From: RYN-230 sp963711705
GTDB lineage: Bacteria > Actinomycetota > Actinomycetes > Streptosporangiales > Streptosporangiaceae
DNA: 64,000 nucleotides
NCBI GenBank assembly: GCA_963711705.1
Contig: CAVQFM010000016.1
Span: 3,150 to 67,149, forward strand
Direction: 5' to 3'
The translations under genes and the position numbers were made by a program. Below are positions 24,987 to 33,406 of the stretch, piece after piece. Numbering within the stretch: position 1 is the stretch's first letter; every line of letters begins with the position of its first letter. A model generated the notes under the pieces. The model did not search any database and was not told the DNA's origin. It saw only the letters and a list, made by a program, of their open reading frames with translations.

Positions 24987-26151
24987 CCGCCATGGAAAGC
25001 ACGGTCATCGCTGGGGTCGGGATGACCCCGTTCGGGAAGTTCCTGGACCGCGGGCTGACCGACCTGGGACTGCCCGCATGCCTGGCCGCGATCCAGGACG
25101 CCGGCCTGGAGCCCAGCCAGATCCAGGCCGCCTACTGCGGCAATGTGTTCGGCGGGCCCGTCCCCGGGGAACGGCTGGTGGCGGCGATGGGCCTGGGCGG
25201 CATCCCGGTCACCAACGTCGAGAACTACTGCTCCAGCGGATCGACGGCGCTGCGCGAGGCGGCCATCGCCGTCGGCTCCGGCCTCCACGACATCGTCCTG
25301 GTTATCGGCGTGGAGAAACTGTTCGGCCGGGTTTCCGACGGCCTGCTGCCCGACGACGAAGACCTGGAGGGCGCTCTCGGCCTGGTCATGGCGGCCCAGT
25401 ACGCGATGCGGTTCCAGCTGCACCGCGAGCGCTACGGCACCACCCGCGAGCAGATGGCGATGGTGTCGGTCAAGAACCACCGCAACGCCGTGCACAACCC
25501 GAACTCGCAGTACCGCAAGGAATTCACGCTCGATCAGGTGATGGGCAGCCGCCCGATCGTCGAGCCCGGCATCCACCTGCTGGACTGTGCCCCCATCGGG
25601 GACGGCGCCGCCGCGGTGGTGGTGATGAGCAAGGAGCGGGCCCGCCGGGAAGCGGCGGCCCGGGGCAGCGAATTCCAGCCGGTGACCCTGCGCACCGTGG
25701 CGCTGAGCAGTGGCCGCAACCAGACCGAACTGGCCGACCTCACCTTCGAGACCATCACCGCCGACGCTGGGCAGATGGCCTACGAGGACTCGGGGGTTGG
25801 GCCGGGCGATATCGACGTGGCCGAGGTACACGACTGTTTCAGCATGGCCGAGATCCTGCGGGTCGAGGCGCTGGGCCTGTGCAAGCCGGGCGAATACGGG
25901 CCGCTGATCGAACGGGGGCACTGGGACATCGGGGGAGTGCTCCCGGTGAACCCAAGTGGCGGGCTGCTGTCCAAGGGGCATCCGCTGGGCGCGACCGGTA
26001 TCGCCCAGGTGTGCGAGCTCACCTGGCAGTTGCGCGGCCAGGCGGGCGGGCGCCAGGTGGCCGGCCCGCGGCCGGCCTCAGCCACTGCCGGGGCGGCACG
26101 GTCTACGGCACCGACGGCGCGTCCTGCACGGTCGCCATCGTGACCAGGTGA
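24983..26151 (+). CDS. SCP-x-type thiolase, C-terminal frameshift
   Basis: About 389 aa when restored. The active-site Cys lies in NVENYCSSGSTALREAA (near residue 84) and the His in NPSGGLLSKGHPLGATGIAQ. The normal C-terminus, LSHCRGGTVYGTDGASCTV followed by AIVTR, is encoded one frame over and ends at 26151. The read frame instead ends at 26143 in an Ala/Pro tail lacking the CxxGG-like loop. A one-base loss near 26070 explains this. The restored stop overlaps the next start by GTGA, which argues that the intact frame is the native one. Role: thiolytic or retro-Claisen cleavage of an acyl-CoA, with the DUF35 partner. Confidence 0.87.
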
Positions 26152-27365
26152 AAGCGGGCACTGTGCGACCACTGGACGGCATCCGGGTACTCGAACTGGG
26201 GCAGTACATTTCCGGGCCCTACTGCGCCATGCTGCTGGCCGACCAGGGCGCCGACGTGATCAAAGTCGAGCGGCCCGGCGCCGGTGACCCGCGGCGGTCC
26301 TATGACCCGCTGATCGCCAAGGACGGCCAGACCACCAGCGGCGGGTTCTTCTCTTACAACCGGAACAAGCGCTCGATCGCGCTGAACCTGCGCGATCCGC
26401 GAGGGCAGAAGATCCTGGCCGAACTGGCCGACCGGTGCGACGTGATCGTGGAGAACCTGCGCCCGGGCGTGATGGATTCCTACGGGCTGGCCCCCGAGGA
26501 GCTGTGCGCGCGCAACCCGCGGCTGATCTACGCCGCGATCAGCGGATACGGCCGCGATCCCCAGCGGCGGGGCCCGTTCAGTGACCGGCCCGCGTTCGAC
26601 GCGGCTATCCAGGCCACGTCCGGGATCATGTCGGTGACCGGGCAGCTGGACGGGCCGCCCAGCCTCACCGTGATCGGGTTCGCGGACATCTACACGGCCG
26701 TCAGCGCATCGCTGGCGGTGTCCCTGGCCCTGTTCGCCCGCGAGCGGACCGGGCAGGGGTGCGTCATCGACCAGGCCATGTACGACAGCGTCGTTTCGCT
26801 GATGGAACGGTCGCTGATGCTCTACGACTTCACCGGGGAGATCGCTACCCGGGGGCTCGACCGCTTCACCCCCGTTGGGACGCTGCCGGCCAGTGACGGA
26901 TTCGTTGCCACCATCATCCCCACCGACGAGATGTGGCGCCGGTTCTGCGCCGCGGTCGAGCGCCCGGACCTGCTGGACCGCGCCGACCTGAGCACCGTCC
27001 TGCAGCGCTCGGCCCACTTCCTGGACACGGTGGTCCCCGAGGTCGAAGCGTGGACCCGGTCGCTGACCCGGCAGGAACTGGTCGAGCGCCTGACGGCCAC
27101 CGGGCTGCCGGCCGGCGAGGTGCAGACCGTCGATGAGATCTACCGCTCGCCCCAGGTCGCGGCGCGTCAGCTGCTGATGACCATCGATGATCCGGTGGCT
27201 GGCCCGCGGCGAGTGGCGAAGACGCCGGTGAGCATCGCCGCCTTCGACCCGCCGCCTAGCCAGCCGCCGCCGCCCCTGGGCGCGCACACCGGGGAGGTGC
27301 TCACCGATCTGCTGGGCACCGACGCCCGGCAGCTGGCCGAGTGGGCCGCGGAAGGAGTCATCTGA
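26148..27365 (+). CDS. CaiB/BaiF family III CoA-transferase
   Basis: 405 aa from the GTG at 26148; a GTG at 26163 is also possible. Typical blocks are PLDGIRVLELGQYISGPYCA, LLADQGADVIKVERPGAGDP and YNRNKRSIALNLRDPRGQKI, then RPAFDAAIQATSGIMSVTG, whose Asp is the likely acyl-anhydride nucleophile. It moves CoA between carboxylic acids. In this operon it probably activates the acid substrate before the thiolase step. Confidence 0.93.
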   Translation: MKAGTVRPLDGIRVLELGQYISGPYCAMLLADQGADVIKVERPGAGDPRRSYDPLIAKDGQTTSGGFFSYNRNKRSIALNLRDPRGQKILAELADRCDVIVENLRPGVMDSYGLAPEELCARNPRLIYAAISGYGRDPQRRGPFSDRPAFDAAIQATSGIMSVTGQLDGPPSLTVIGFADIYTAVSASLAVSLALFARERTGQGCVIDQAMYDSVVSLMERSLMLYDFTGEIATRGLDRFTPVGTLPASDGFVATIIPTDEMWRRFCAAVERPDLLDRADLSTVLQRSAHFLDTVVPEVEAWTRSLTRQELVERLTATGLPAGEVQTVDEIYRSPQVAARQLLMTIDDPVAGPRRVAKTPVSIAAFDPPPSQPPPPLGAHTGEVLTDLLGTDARQLAEWAAEGVI

Positions 27366-27449
27366 CGCCGCCCGTGGCCGGGCGGTCCCGGATTCAGCTC
27401 AGCCGAGAGCACGGTCAGCACCAAATCGAGCAGGGGAACGGGACAGGCG

Positions 27450-28364
27450 ATGTGGGTGTACCTGGATGGGGCCTTCGTCGGTGAGGACAAGGCGCTGGTG
27501 TCGGTCAAAGACCACAGCTTCCTGTACGGGGACGGCTGCTTCGAGGGCATCGGCGTGTTCAGCGGCCGGGTCATCCACCTCGGCGAGCACGTCAACCGGT
27601 TCTACCGCAGCGCGCGGATGCTGCGCATACCCGTGCCGGTCCAGCCGGCCGAGCTCACCCGCCTCATCGTGGAGGCGGCGCACCGCAACGGCATGGGCGG
27701 CAGCACCGGCACCGGTTACCTGCGGCCCATCCTGTCCCGCGGCGCGGGCCCGCTGGGGGTGAGCTGGTCCGGGCGGATCGAGAAACCGACGCTCGCCATC
27801 ATCCCGCAATCGGGCGAGCGGAAGATCGCCTACGGTTCGGACATCCCGGTCCTGACCACGGTGATCTCCCGTTACGCCAAGCCTGACCCGGCGTCGCTGG
27901 AGCCCAGGATCAAGTCCAACAACTACCTCAACTCGGTGCTGGCGTTCCTCGACGCGCAGGACCGTGGCGCCGACGCGGCCATCCTGCGCGATCAGCGCGG
28001 GTTCGTCTGCGAGGCGCACGGCATGAACGTCATGGCCGTGGTGGGGGAACGGGTGGTCAGCCCGCCCGAGGGCGTGGCGCTGGCCGGGATCACCCGGGCC
28101 AACGTGCTGCGGACAGCGAGCGAACTGGGCATCGCCTGGGCCGAGGCCAGCCTCACGCCGTATGACCTGATGTGCGCCGACGAGGTGTTCCTCACCTCGT
28201 CGCTGGAGGGAGTGTCAGCCGTGTCCGCGATCGACGGCCAGGCCCTGCCCGGGCCGGTGCCCGGCGCGGTCACCCGGCGGCTGCGCGACGCCTACGTCAA
28301 GCGCGCTCTGTCCGGCGGGGTCCCGGTCCGGGAAAGCGGGGGGCAGGCCACCGATGACCGCTGA
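27450..28364 (+). CDS. class IV PLP aminotransferase (BCAT/D-AAT-like)
   Basis: 304 aa. Fold-type IV features: VYLDGAFVGEDKALVSVKDH, SFLYGDGCFEGIGVF, the PLP Lys in EPRIKSNNYLNSVLAF, and CEAHGMNVMAVV and GITRANVL downstream. It swaps an amino group between an amino acid and a 2-oxo acid; branched-chain or D-amino acid specificity cannot be settled by eye. It lies 84 bases after the CoA-transferase and is probably the last gene of operon 1. The second catabolic promoter follows 46 bases later. Confidence 0.9.
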   Translation: MWVYLDGAFVGEDKALVSVKDHSFLYGDGCFEGIGVFSGRVIHLGEHVNRFYRSARMLRIPVPVQPAELTRLIVEAAHRNGMGGSTGTGYLRPILSRGAGPLGVSWSGRIEKPTLAIIPQSGERKIAYGSDIPVLTTVISRYAKPDPASLEPRIKSNNYLNSVLAFLDAQDRGADAAILRDQRGFVCEAHGMNVMAVVGERVVSPPEGVALAGITRANVLRTASELGIAWAEASLTPYDLMCADEVFLTSSLEGVSAVSAIDGQALPGPVPGAVTRRLRDAYVKRALSGGVPVRESGGQATDDR

Positions 28365-28409
28365 ACTGACAGGCCGTCACTAACCAGGCAGTACACCGCG
28401 TTTCGGCTG

Positions 28410-28441
28410 TTGACATTCTATCGATTATATACACAATTTAA
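28410..28441 (+). promoter_or_regulatory. promoter with internal operator, catabolic operon 2
   Basis: TTGACA (28410-28415), 16 bases, then CACAAT (28432-28437). Bases 28421-28441 repeat 23083-23103 with two differences, so the same regulator should control both units. The -35 box is a perfect consensus, unusual for the window. Confidence 0.75.
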
Positions 28442-28446
28442 TGTCT

Positions 28447-28500
28447 ATGGTCACCGTGCCGGCCACCCGGGCCGCCGCGGGGAGCACCGGCCAGAGCTGA
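28447..28500 (+). CDS. 17-aa leader ORF of operon 2
   Basis: The ATG at 28447 lies about nine bases past the -10 box, in the same position as the leader ORF of operon 1. The peptide is MVTVPATRAAAGSTGQS. It ends 57 bases before the permease start and so is not directly coupled. It may only mark a leaderless transcript start. Confidence 0.3.
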   Translation: MVTVPATRAAAGSTGQS

Positions 28501-28557
28501 CCACCCCGACGCGTTCTGTTCCCCCACACGTCAGCCCGGAAGGGATAGGGACCGGAA

Positions 28558-30051
28558 ATGAGCGACACACCAGTCACACCGAAACCGACAAAACTCCGGG
28601 CTAACGCGATCGGCATCGTCGCCGCGGCCACGCTGGGCATCGTGTTCATGTCGCCCGCCCTGGCGTTCTACGGCAACTGGGGCCCGGTGGCGGCCACGGT
28701 CGGCTCGCCGACGCCGCTGGTGTTCCTGTTCGCGGCGCTGGTCATCGCCCCGACCGCGCTGTCCTACGCGTTCGTGTCCAACCGGCTGCCCAGCGCCGGC
28801 GGGGCCTACACGTTCATCGGCCGCGGCCTCAACCGCCACCTCGGCAACTGGTCCGGCTTCGCAGTGATCTCGTTCTACATCCTCATCCTGTTCACGCCCT
28901 CGACCCTGTTCGGCCTGTTCTTCAACGCGTTCCTGCACGACATCGGGCTGAACGTCAGCCCGACCAACTACTGGACCTACGCACTGGGCGTGATCTTGTG
29001 CTTCGCGGTCGCCGCGACGCTGGGCTTCCCCGGGATCCAGTCGTCCTCCCGGGCCGCCACCCTCATCGTGGCGTTCGAGATCCTGGTGATTCTGGCCCTG
29101 GCCACCTGGGTCGTCGCCAAGCACGCGGGCCAGCTGAGCTTCTCCCCGTTCAACCCTGGCTCGGGCGGCCTGGACTCAAACTCCTTCTGGCTGGTGCTGC
29201 CCATCGCGTTTTACAGCTACGTGGGCTTCGATGTGGTCAGCACGGCCGCCGAGGAGACCCACCTGGCTCGCCGGGCCATCCCCCGTGCGACGATCGCCGC
29301 CGTGGTCATCTTCTGCCTGTACCTCGTCTACTCGGTCTACGCGATGACCTACGCGGTGCCCAACAAGGAAGTGTCTGGTCTGGTCAGCTCGGGTATCACG
29401 CCGATCATCCCGATCGCCCACCAGTACTGGCACAGCTTCGGCTGGCTGATCTCGCTGACCGGGCTCACCGCGGGCATGGGCGCCACGCTGGCCGTCATCA
29501 TCGGCACCAGCCGGGTGATGTACGCCATGGCCCGCGACGGTGGCCTGGCCGCCCCGCTCGGCCGGCTGCACCCCCGGTTCCGGACGCCGTGGACGGCGAT
29601 GACCCTGCTGCTGGTGGTCGGCCTGGCCTACGACCTCATCGCCGGCGGGATCATGGGCGGGCTGCTGGCCTACTTCTGGGCCGGCACGGCGGTGGCGTTC
29701 TTCGCCCTGGTCACCTACACGCTGGTCAACGCGGCCAATATCACCCTGCACTGGAAGCACGCGACGTTCAACGTGTGGTGGCACGTCGTCACCCCCGTGC
29801 TGGGTATCGTGTTCTGCCTGGCCGTGCTGTACAAGTCCTTCGTCCAGTCGCTGTGGAATGCGGGCTGGGTCACCATCGGGCGCGGCATCCTCGTGTTCGT
29901 CGTGGTGTGGTCGCTGGTCGGCGTGGTGTACGCCTACCGGGTCCGGAACACCGCGATGCTGCCCACGTTCGAGGGGGACGACGAGGATCTCGACGGCAGG
30001 CCGGTCGCCAGCGCCGGCGGCCAGGCCGGGAAGGTGGCGGGCACTCCATGA
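28558..30051 (+). CDS. APC-superfamily amino acid permease
   Basis: 497 aa with about 12 hydrophobic helices. The first helix pair contains the APC pattern AATLGIVFMSPALAFYGNWG and SNRLPSAGGAYTFIGRGLNR, and helix 6 has FYSYVGFDVVSTAAEETHLA. It would import an amino acid, amine or similar nitrogen compound by proton symport. The C-terminus is cytosolic and acidic. It has its own ribosome site (GGGATAGGGACC) and overlaps the amidohydrolase start by ATGA, so its substrate is probably the compound the hydrolase opens. Confidence 0.92.
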   Translation: MSDTPVTPKPTKLRANAIGIVAAATLGIVFMSPALAFYGNWGPVAATVGSPTPLVFLFAALVIAPTALSYAFVSNRLPSAGGAYTFIGRGLNRHLGNWSGFAVISFYILILFTPSTLFGLFFNAFLHDIGLNVSPTNYWTYALGVILCFAVAATLGFPGIQSSSRAATLIVAFEILVILALATWVVAKHAGQLSFSPFNPGSGGLDSNSFWLVLPIAFYSYVGFDVVSTAAEETHLARRAIPRATIAAVVIFCLYLVYSVYAMTYAVPNKEVSGLVSSGITPIIPIAHQYWHSFGWLISLTGLTAGMGATLAVIIGTSRVMYAMARDGGLAAPLGRLHPRFRTPWTAMTLLLVVGLAYDLIAGGIMGGLLAYFWAGTAVAFFALVTYTLVNAANITLHWKHATFNVWWHVVTPVLGIVFCLAVLYKSFVQSLWNAGWVTIGRGILVFVVVWSLVGVVYAYRVRNTAMLPTFEGDDEDLDGRPVASAGGQAGKVAGTP

Positions 30052-30848
30052 ACGCGGACCTCGTGATCAGGAACGCCCAGGTGGTCGGGGAGAACGGGGT
30101 GTTCCCCGGTGGGGTCGCCGTGGCGGGCGGGGTCATCATCGCGGTGGGCAGCGACCGCTGGCTGCCCGCCGCGGAGACCACGATCGATGCCCGCGGCCGG
30201 ATGCTGCTGGCCGGTGCGATCGACCCGCACGTCCACCTCGGCGTGGGCGGCACCGCCGACGAGGCCAAGCTGGCCGAGGACTTCCGCACCGAGACCCGGG
30301 CCGCGGCCACCGGCGGGATAACCACGTTCGTCACTAACCACGAGCACGCCAGCGGGCCGAGCTACATCACCACCGTGCTCACCAGTGAGCACGACGGCCA
30401 GCCGGTGACGCTGCTGGACAAGGCCAAGGCGTTCGGCGAGGAGCGGTCGCTGATCGACTTCCGGTTCACCGGGCTCCGCAGACCCGGGCCAATCTCGACG
30501 AGATCCCGGACATGGTGGCGCAGGGCGTGTCGAGCTTCAAGTTCTATCCTCCTACCAGGGCGAGGAAGCGGCCGAGTTCGGGATCAAGACCCTCGACTGG
30601 GGCTTCATCTTCGAGGGCTTCGAGCGCCTGGCCGCGGCCCGGACGAGTCCACCGTCCCGATCGGGATGGTGCACTGCGAGGAGCCTACATCTGCGCGGTG
30701 CTCAAGGACCGGCTCCGCCAGGACCGGGCGGCAGCCTCGGCGACTGGGCCGACTCGCGGCCGGCGAGGCCGAGGCCATGCAGATCTTCGACGTGGGCATG
30801 GTCGCGAAGATCACCGGCTGCCGGGCGTACATGTGCACACGTCTCCGG
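30048..30848 (+). pseudogene. dihydropyrimidinase/hydantoinase-like amidohydrolase, multiply frameshifted and truncated
   Basis: Residues 1-143 are intact: MNADLVIRNAQVVGENGVFP, then the metal motif AGAIDPHVHLGVGGTADEAK and VTNHEHASGPSYITTVLTSE. From about 30480 the protein continues only by changing frame repeatedly: NLDEIPDMVAQGVSSFKFY, EEAAEFGIKTLDWGFIFEGF, GMVHCEE, AEAMQIFDVGMVAKITGCRA. The indels become closer together until the sequence dissolves into an A/T run at 30851. These enzymes open cyclic amides such as dihydropyrimidines and hydantoins. The damage looks like poor sequence at a contig end rather than evolutionary decay, since the codons between indels are undegraded. Confidence 0.8.
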
Positions 30849-30850
30849 GG

Positions 30851-30924
30851 AAAAAAAAAAATAAAAATAAAAAAAATAAAAATAATATAATATAAAAATA
30901 AAAATTTTATAATTATAAAATTAT
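30851..30924. other. 74-base pure A/T run, probable assembly junction
   Basis: Every base from 30851 to 30924 is A or T, mostly A on the plus strand, inside a roughly 70% G+C chromosome. Genes on both sides lose frame as they approach it. It is best read as low-quality read ends joined by the assembler. A foreign insertion is the alternative. Confidence 0.7.
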
Positions 30925-30961
30925 GAAAAAAGTCTGTGTCAGTTGTAAGTTGCAGGCTGCT

Positions 30962-31686
30962 AGATATAGGACTGCGAGCGCATGCTGGCACCAGGTCGAG
31001 ACGGATGGTCCGGCGGGAGTTACCGGGCGAGTACATCTGCACTCTGGCCTCAACCCGACCTCTTCCAGTCCGGCCTGGCGGAAAAGCTCGGGTACCGGCG
31101 GCCGATCACGAGTCGGCGCCGTTGCGGCGGAAGGCCAAGTGAAGATGTCGCAGAGCCGGTGGAAGGCTGGGTGGGGTGGGTAGCACAGTGCGTGCTCGGT
31201 GTCAGGCTCCATGGACGCGACCCAGCCGCCGGGCCTGGCCAGCCGCATCATCTCGGCCGCCACGCCGATGGGGTCGGGGAGGTTGACCAGCAGGGTGCGG
31301 GCGTGCACCAGGTCGAAGGAGCCCGCCGGCAGCCCGGTGCGCCTGGCGTCGGCGGTGATGATTTCTACGTCGCTCAGCCCGTGCCCGGCGGCGAACTCGG
31401 CTGCCATGGCGGCGTGCGCGGGGTCGGCGTCCAGGCCGACGACCCGGCCTGCTGGTGCGACCCGCCCGGCCAGCAAGTCCAAGATCCCGCGGGGGCCGCA
31501 GCCGAGGTCGATCGCAGCTTGTCCGGGCCGCAGGCTAACCCGGTCCAGCAGTGCCGCGCTGTCGGCGGCCAGTTCCCCCGCCTGGCGTTGCAGCCGGGCG
31601 CTCTCCCCGAGGCTGCTGCCCAGCGCATAGACGGCATTGGCGTCTTGGCCCTTGGTGCCCGTGGCCGGGCGGATGGATTCGGCCAT
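30962..31686 (-). CDS. class I SAM-dependent methyltransferase, 3' part frameshifted
   Basis: The first ~180 residues are clean: LRPGQAAIDLGCGPRGILDL (SAM motif I), VVGLDADPAHAAMAAEFA (motif II), FDLVHARTLLVNLPDPIGVA (motif IV) and PGGWVASMEPD. Near LCDIF (about 31145) the match starts to hop between frames (LAFRRNGAD, LFRQAGLEEVG, VQMYSPGNSRRTIRLDLV) and ends around 30970 in junk. The expected length is roughly 260-280 aa. The substrate is unknown. As with the hydrolase on the other side, the indels increase toward the A/T run. Confidence 0.8.
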
Positions 31687-31800
31687 GCCCTACCCCCTCG
31701 CACCCAGGCCGCTGGGCTAAAGCTACTGCAGATTCCCTGGTGTCACCGTCGGCAATGCGGTGCGGCGCATTTGGGTGAGCAGCTAATACTGCATCGGCAC

Positions 31801-33104
31801 TTAGGTGAGTGCATAGCCGCGTTGCCGGTAGTGGCAGAGGCGGGCCTGGTGCTGACGTCGGCGGCGCCATGCTGACCAGGACCAGACGTGTCCGGGGTCA
31901 GGAGCGCGGGCCTGGATTAAGTTGATCATCAGGCGGCGGATCTCCGGTAGCGTGTAGCCGATCATGCCCGGGTCGCGGGTGCCGGTTCCCCTTTTACTGC
32001 CTGGGCTTTGCTGGCGGCGAGCCACGCGAGCGCGAGCATCGAGAGGGTGATGTGGGCGTACCAGGCCCGCCAGCTGCGGACCTGGTAGTGATCCAGCCCG
32101 GCCTCACCCTTGGCCTGCTGGAAGCATTCTTCGATGTGCCAGCGGCTGCCCGCGGTCCAGGCCAGGTCGGCGACGGTGGCGCGGCGGGGGCCGTAGCAGG
32201 CGTAGTAGGCAATGTCAGCCGGGTCAGACAGGGAGCGGCGGGCCAGCAGCCAGTGCTCACGGCCGGGCCGCGGCCGGGTCTGCACCGGTACCCGGGCCCA
32301 GCCGAACTCGCGCGGGCCGTGCGCCCCGGCCCCGGCGGACAGCCGCTGCCAGGCGCGGGCCGGCACCGCCGCGATCAGCTCATCGGCCCGCTGCTCGCCG
32401 CCGGGGGTGGTGAGGGTGTCGTTGCGCTTGATGGCCAGCACATAGGACACGCCCTGGTCCTCGAGCCAGGCGTGCAGGTACTTGGCCTGCCCATAGACCT
32501 CATCAGCGGTGAACCAGGCGAACGGCACCCCGGCCGCGATGGCCCGGCTGATCATGGCCTGCGCCAGCCGCGGCTTGGTGGCGAACTCGATCTCATCGGG
32601 GACACCAGCCTTGCGGCACCGGTCCCGGTCCTCAGTCCAGGACTGCGGGAGATACAGCTCCCGGTCGATCAGCGCGTGCCCGCGGGCCGAGGCATACGCC
32701 ACGAACACCCCGACCTGGCAGTTCTCCGTCCGCCCGGCGGTGCCCGAGTACTGCCGCTGCACCCCCGCCGACCGGGTGCCTTTCTTGATGAACCCGGTCT
32801 CATCGGCGATCAGCACGCCGCCGGGATCCCCGAGGTGCCCGGTCACGTAGTCCCGCACGTCATCACGGACCTCCCGGGTATCCCAGTCCGCGTGGCGCAG
32901 CAGCCGCTGCATCCCATCCGGGCTCAGCTCACCAGCCCGCTCAGCCAGCGTCCAGCCATTCTTCCGCTCTAACCCCGTGACCAGTCCCGACAGGTACTCC
33001 CGCACCCGGGCCCGCGGCTCAGAACGGGCGAACCGGCCCGCGATCCGCTCATGCACCGCATCCAGCTCCGCCGCCACAATGTCCGCCACCATGCAGGCCA
33101 TCAT
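31801..33104 (-). mobile_element. IS701-like insertion sequence (transposase region)
   Basis: The transposase gene plus its displaced C-terminus span 31801-33104. I could not identify convincing terminal inverted repeats or a target duplication, so the outer limits are not set. A short GCACT...AGTGC hairpin lies at the 3' edge (31797-31812). The element lies next to the damaged 30.5-31.1 kb zone, and a repeated IS is a common cause of contig breaks. Confidence 0.75.
31962..33104 (-). CDS. IS701-family DDE transposase, C-terminus in the -1 frame
   Basis: 380 aa as read. Family features: GLERKNGWTLAERAGELSPD, MQRLLRHADWD, the first catalytic Asp in GGVLIADETGFIKKGTRSAG, VPFAWFTADEVYG (second Asp) and SRWHIEECFQQAKGEAGLDH (Glu). 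The usual IS701 tail, YTLPEIRRLMINLIQ and HVWSWSAWRRRRQHQARLCH, is present but in the -1 frame and continues to 31801. The switch lies near a AAAAGGGG stretch (about 31990). This could be a mutation, a sequencing error or ribosomal slippage. Confidence 0.88.
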   Translation of the reverse strand: MMACMVADIVAAELDAVHERIAGRFARSEPRARVREYLSGLVTGLERKNGWTLAERAGELSPDGMQRLLRHADWDTREVRDDVRDYVTGHLGDPGGVLIADETGFIKKGTRSAGVQRQYSGTAGRTENCQVGVFVAYASARGHALIDRELYLPQSWTEDRDRCRKAGVPDEIEFATKPRLAQAMISRAIAAGVPFAWFTADEVYGQAKYLHAWLEDQGVSYVLAIKRNDTLTTPGGEQRADELIAAVPARAWQRLSAGAGAHGPREFGWARVPVQTRPRPGREHWLLARRSLSDPADIAYYACYGPRRATVADLAWTAGSRWHIEECFQQAKGEAGLDHYQVRSWRAWYAHITLSMLALAWLAASKAQAVKGEPAPATRA

Positions 33105-33406
33105 GCCCCATGATCATGCAACTGCCGGCCAGCCAGCCGGTACCGGACTCCGCCGCTGGTGGGCCAGGAGAATCCCGCCCGGCCGCGCGGCGCGTACCCC
33201 CCGGCGCCGGGCCGGTGCACCGCGGGCGCCGCAGGACGGCCTGGTCACGGACGCCGCGAATGGAACGGGGCCGGAGCGCAAACCCCGGGCCGGGGCTTAG
33301 CTCGCGCCCAGGCTTGGGCCAGCTCGCGCCCAGGCTTGGGCTTAGCTTCGCGCCCAGGCTCGGGCTTAGCTTCCGCCGGGCCTGGGCCCAGTCCCGGTCT
33401 GGGCGC
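33105..33406. other. 302-base gap with a tandem repeat
   Basis: Between the transposase start and the carboxymuconolactone decarboxylase-like gene end. It holds an A/T-tolerant short dyad (TGATCA area near 33108-33117) and the tandem repeats at 33297-33387. No gene is supported. Confidence 0.5.
33297..33387. repeat. tandem repeats of 22-24 bp, about four copies
   Basis: Copies share GCGCCCAGGCTTGGGC preceded by TTAGCT or CAGCT; the last copy is diverged. Each unit contains a small GCCCAGGC/TTGGGC dyad, so the array could fold as serial hairpins. It sits just past the 3' end of the CMD-like gene and may act as a terminator. Confidence 0.6.

Noticed and set aside
30851..30924. A/T run as a replication origin or curved-DNA regulatory element
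   Set aside because: The symmetric loss of reading frame in both flanking genes points to poor sequence instead; no DnaA boxes were seen.
31740..33130. Terminal inverted repeats of the IS
   Set aside because: I compared the flanks by eye and found only short matches (TGCAT), too weak to set element ends.
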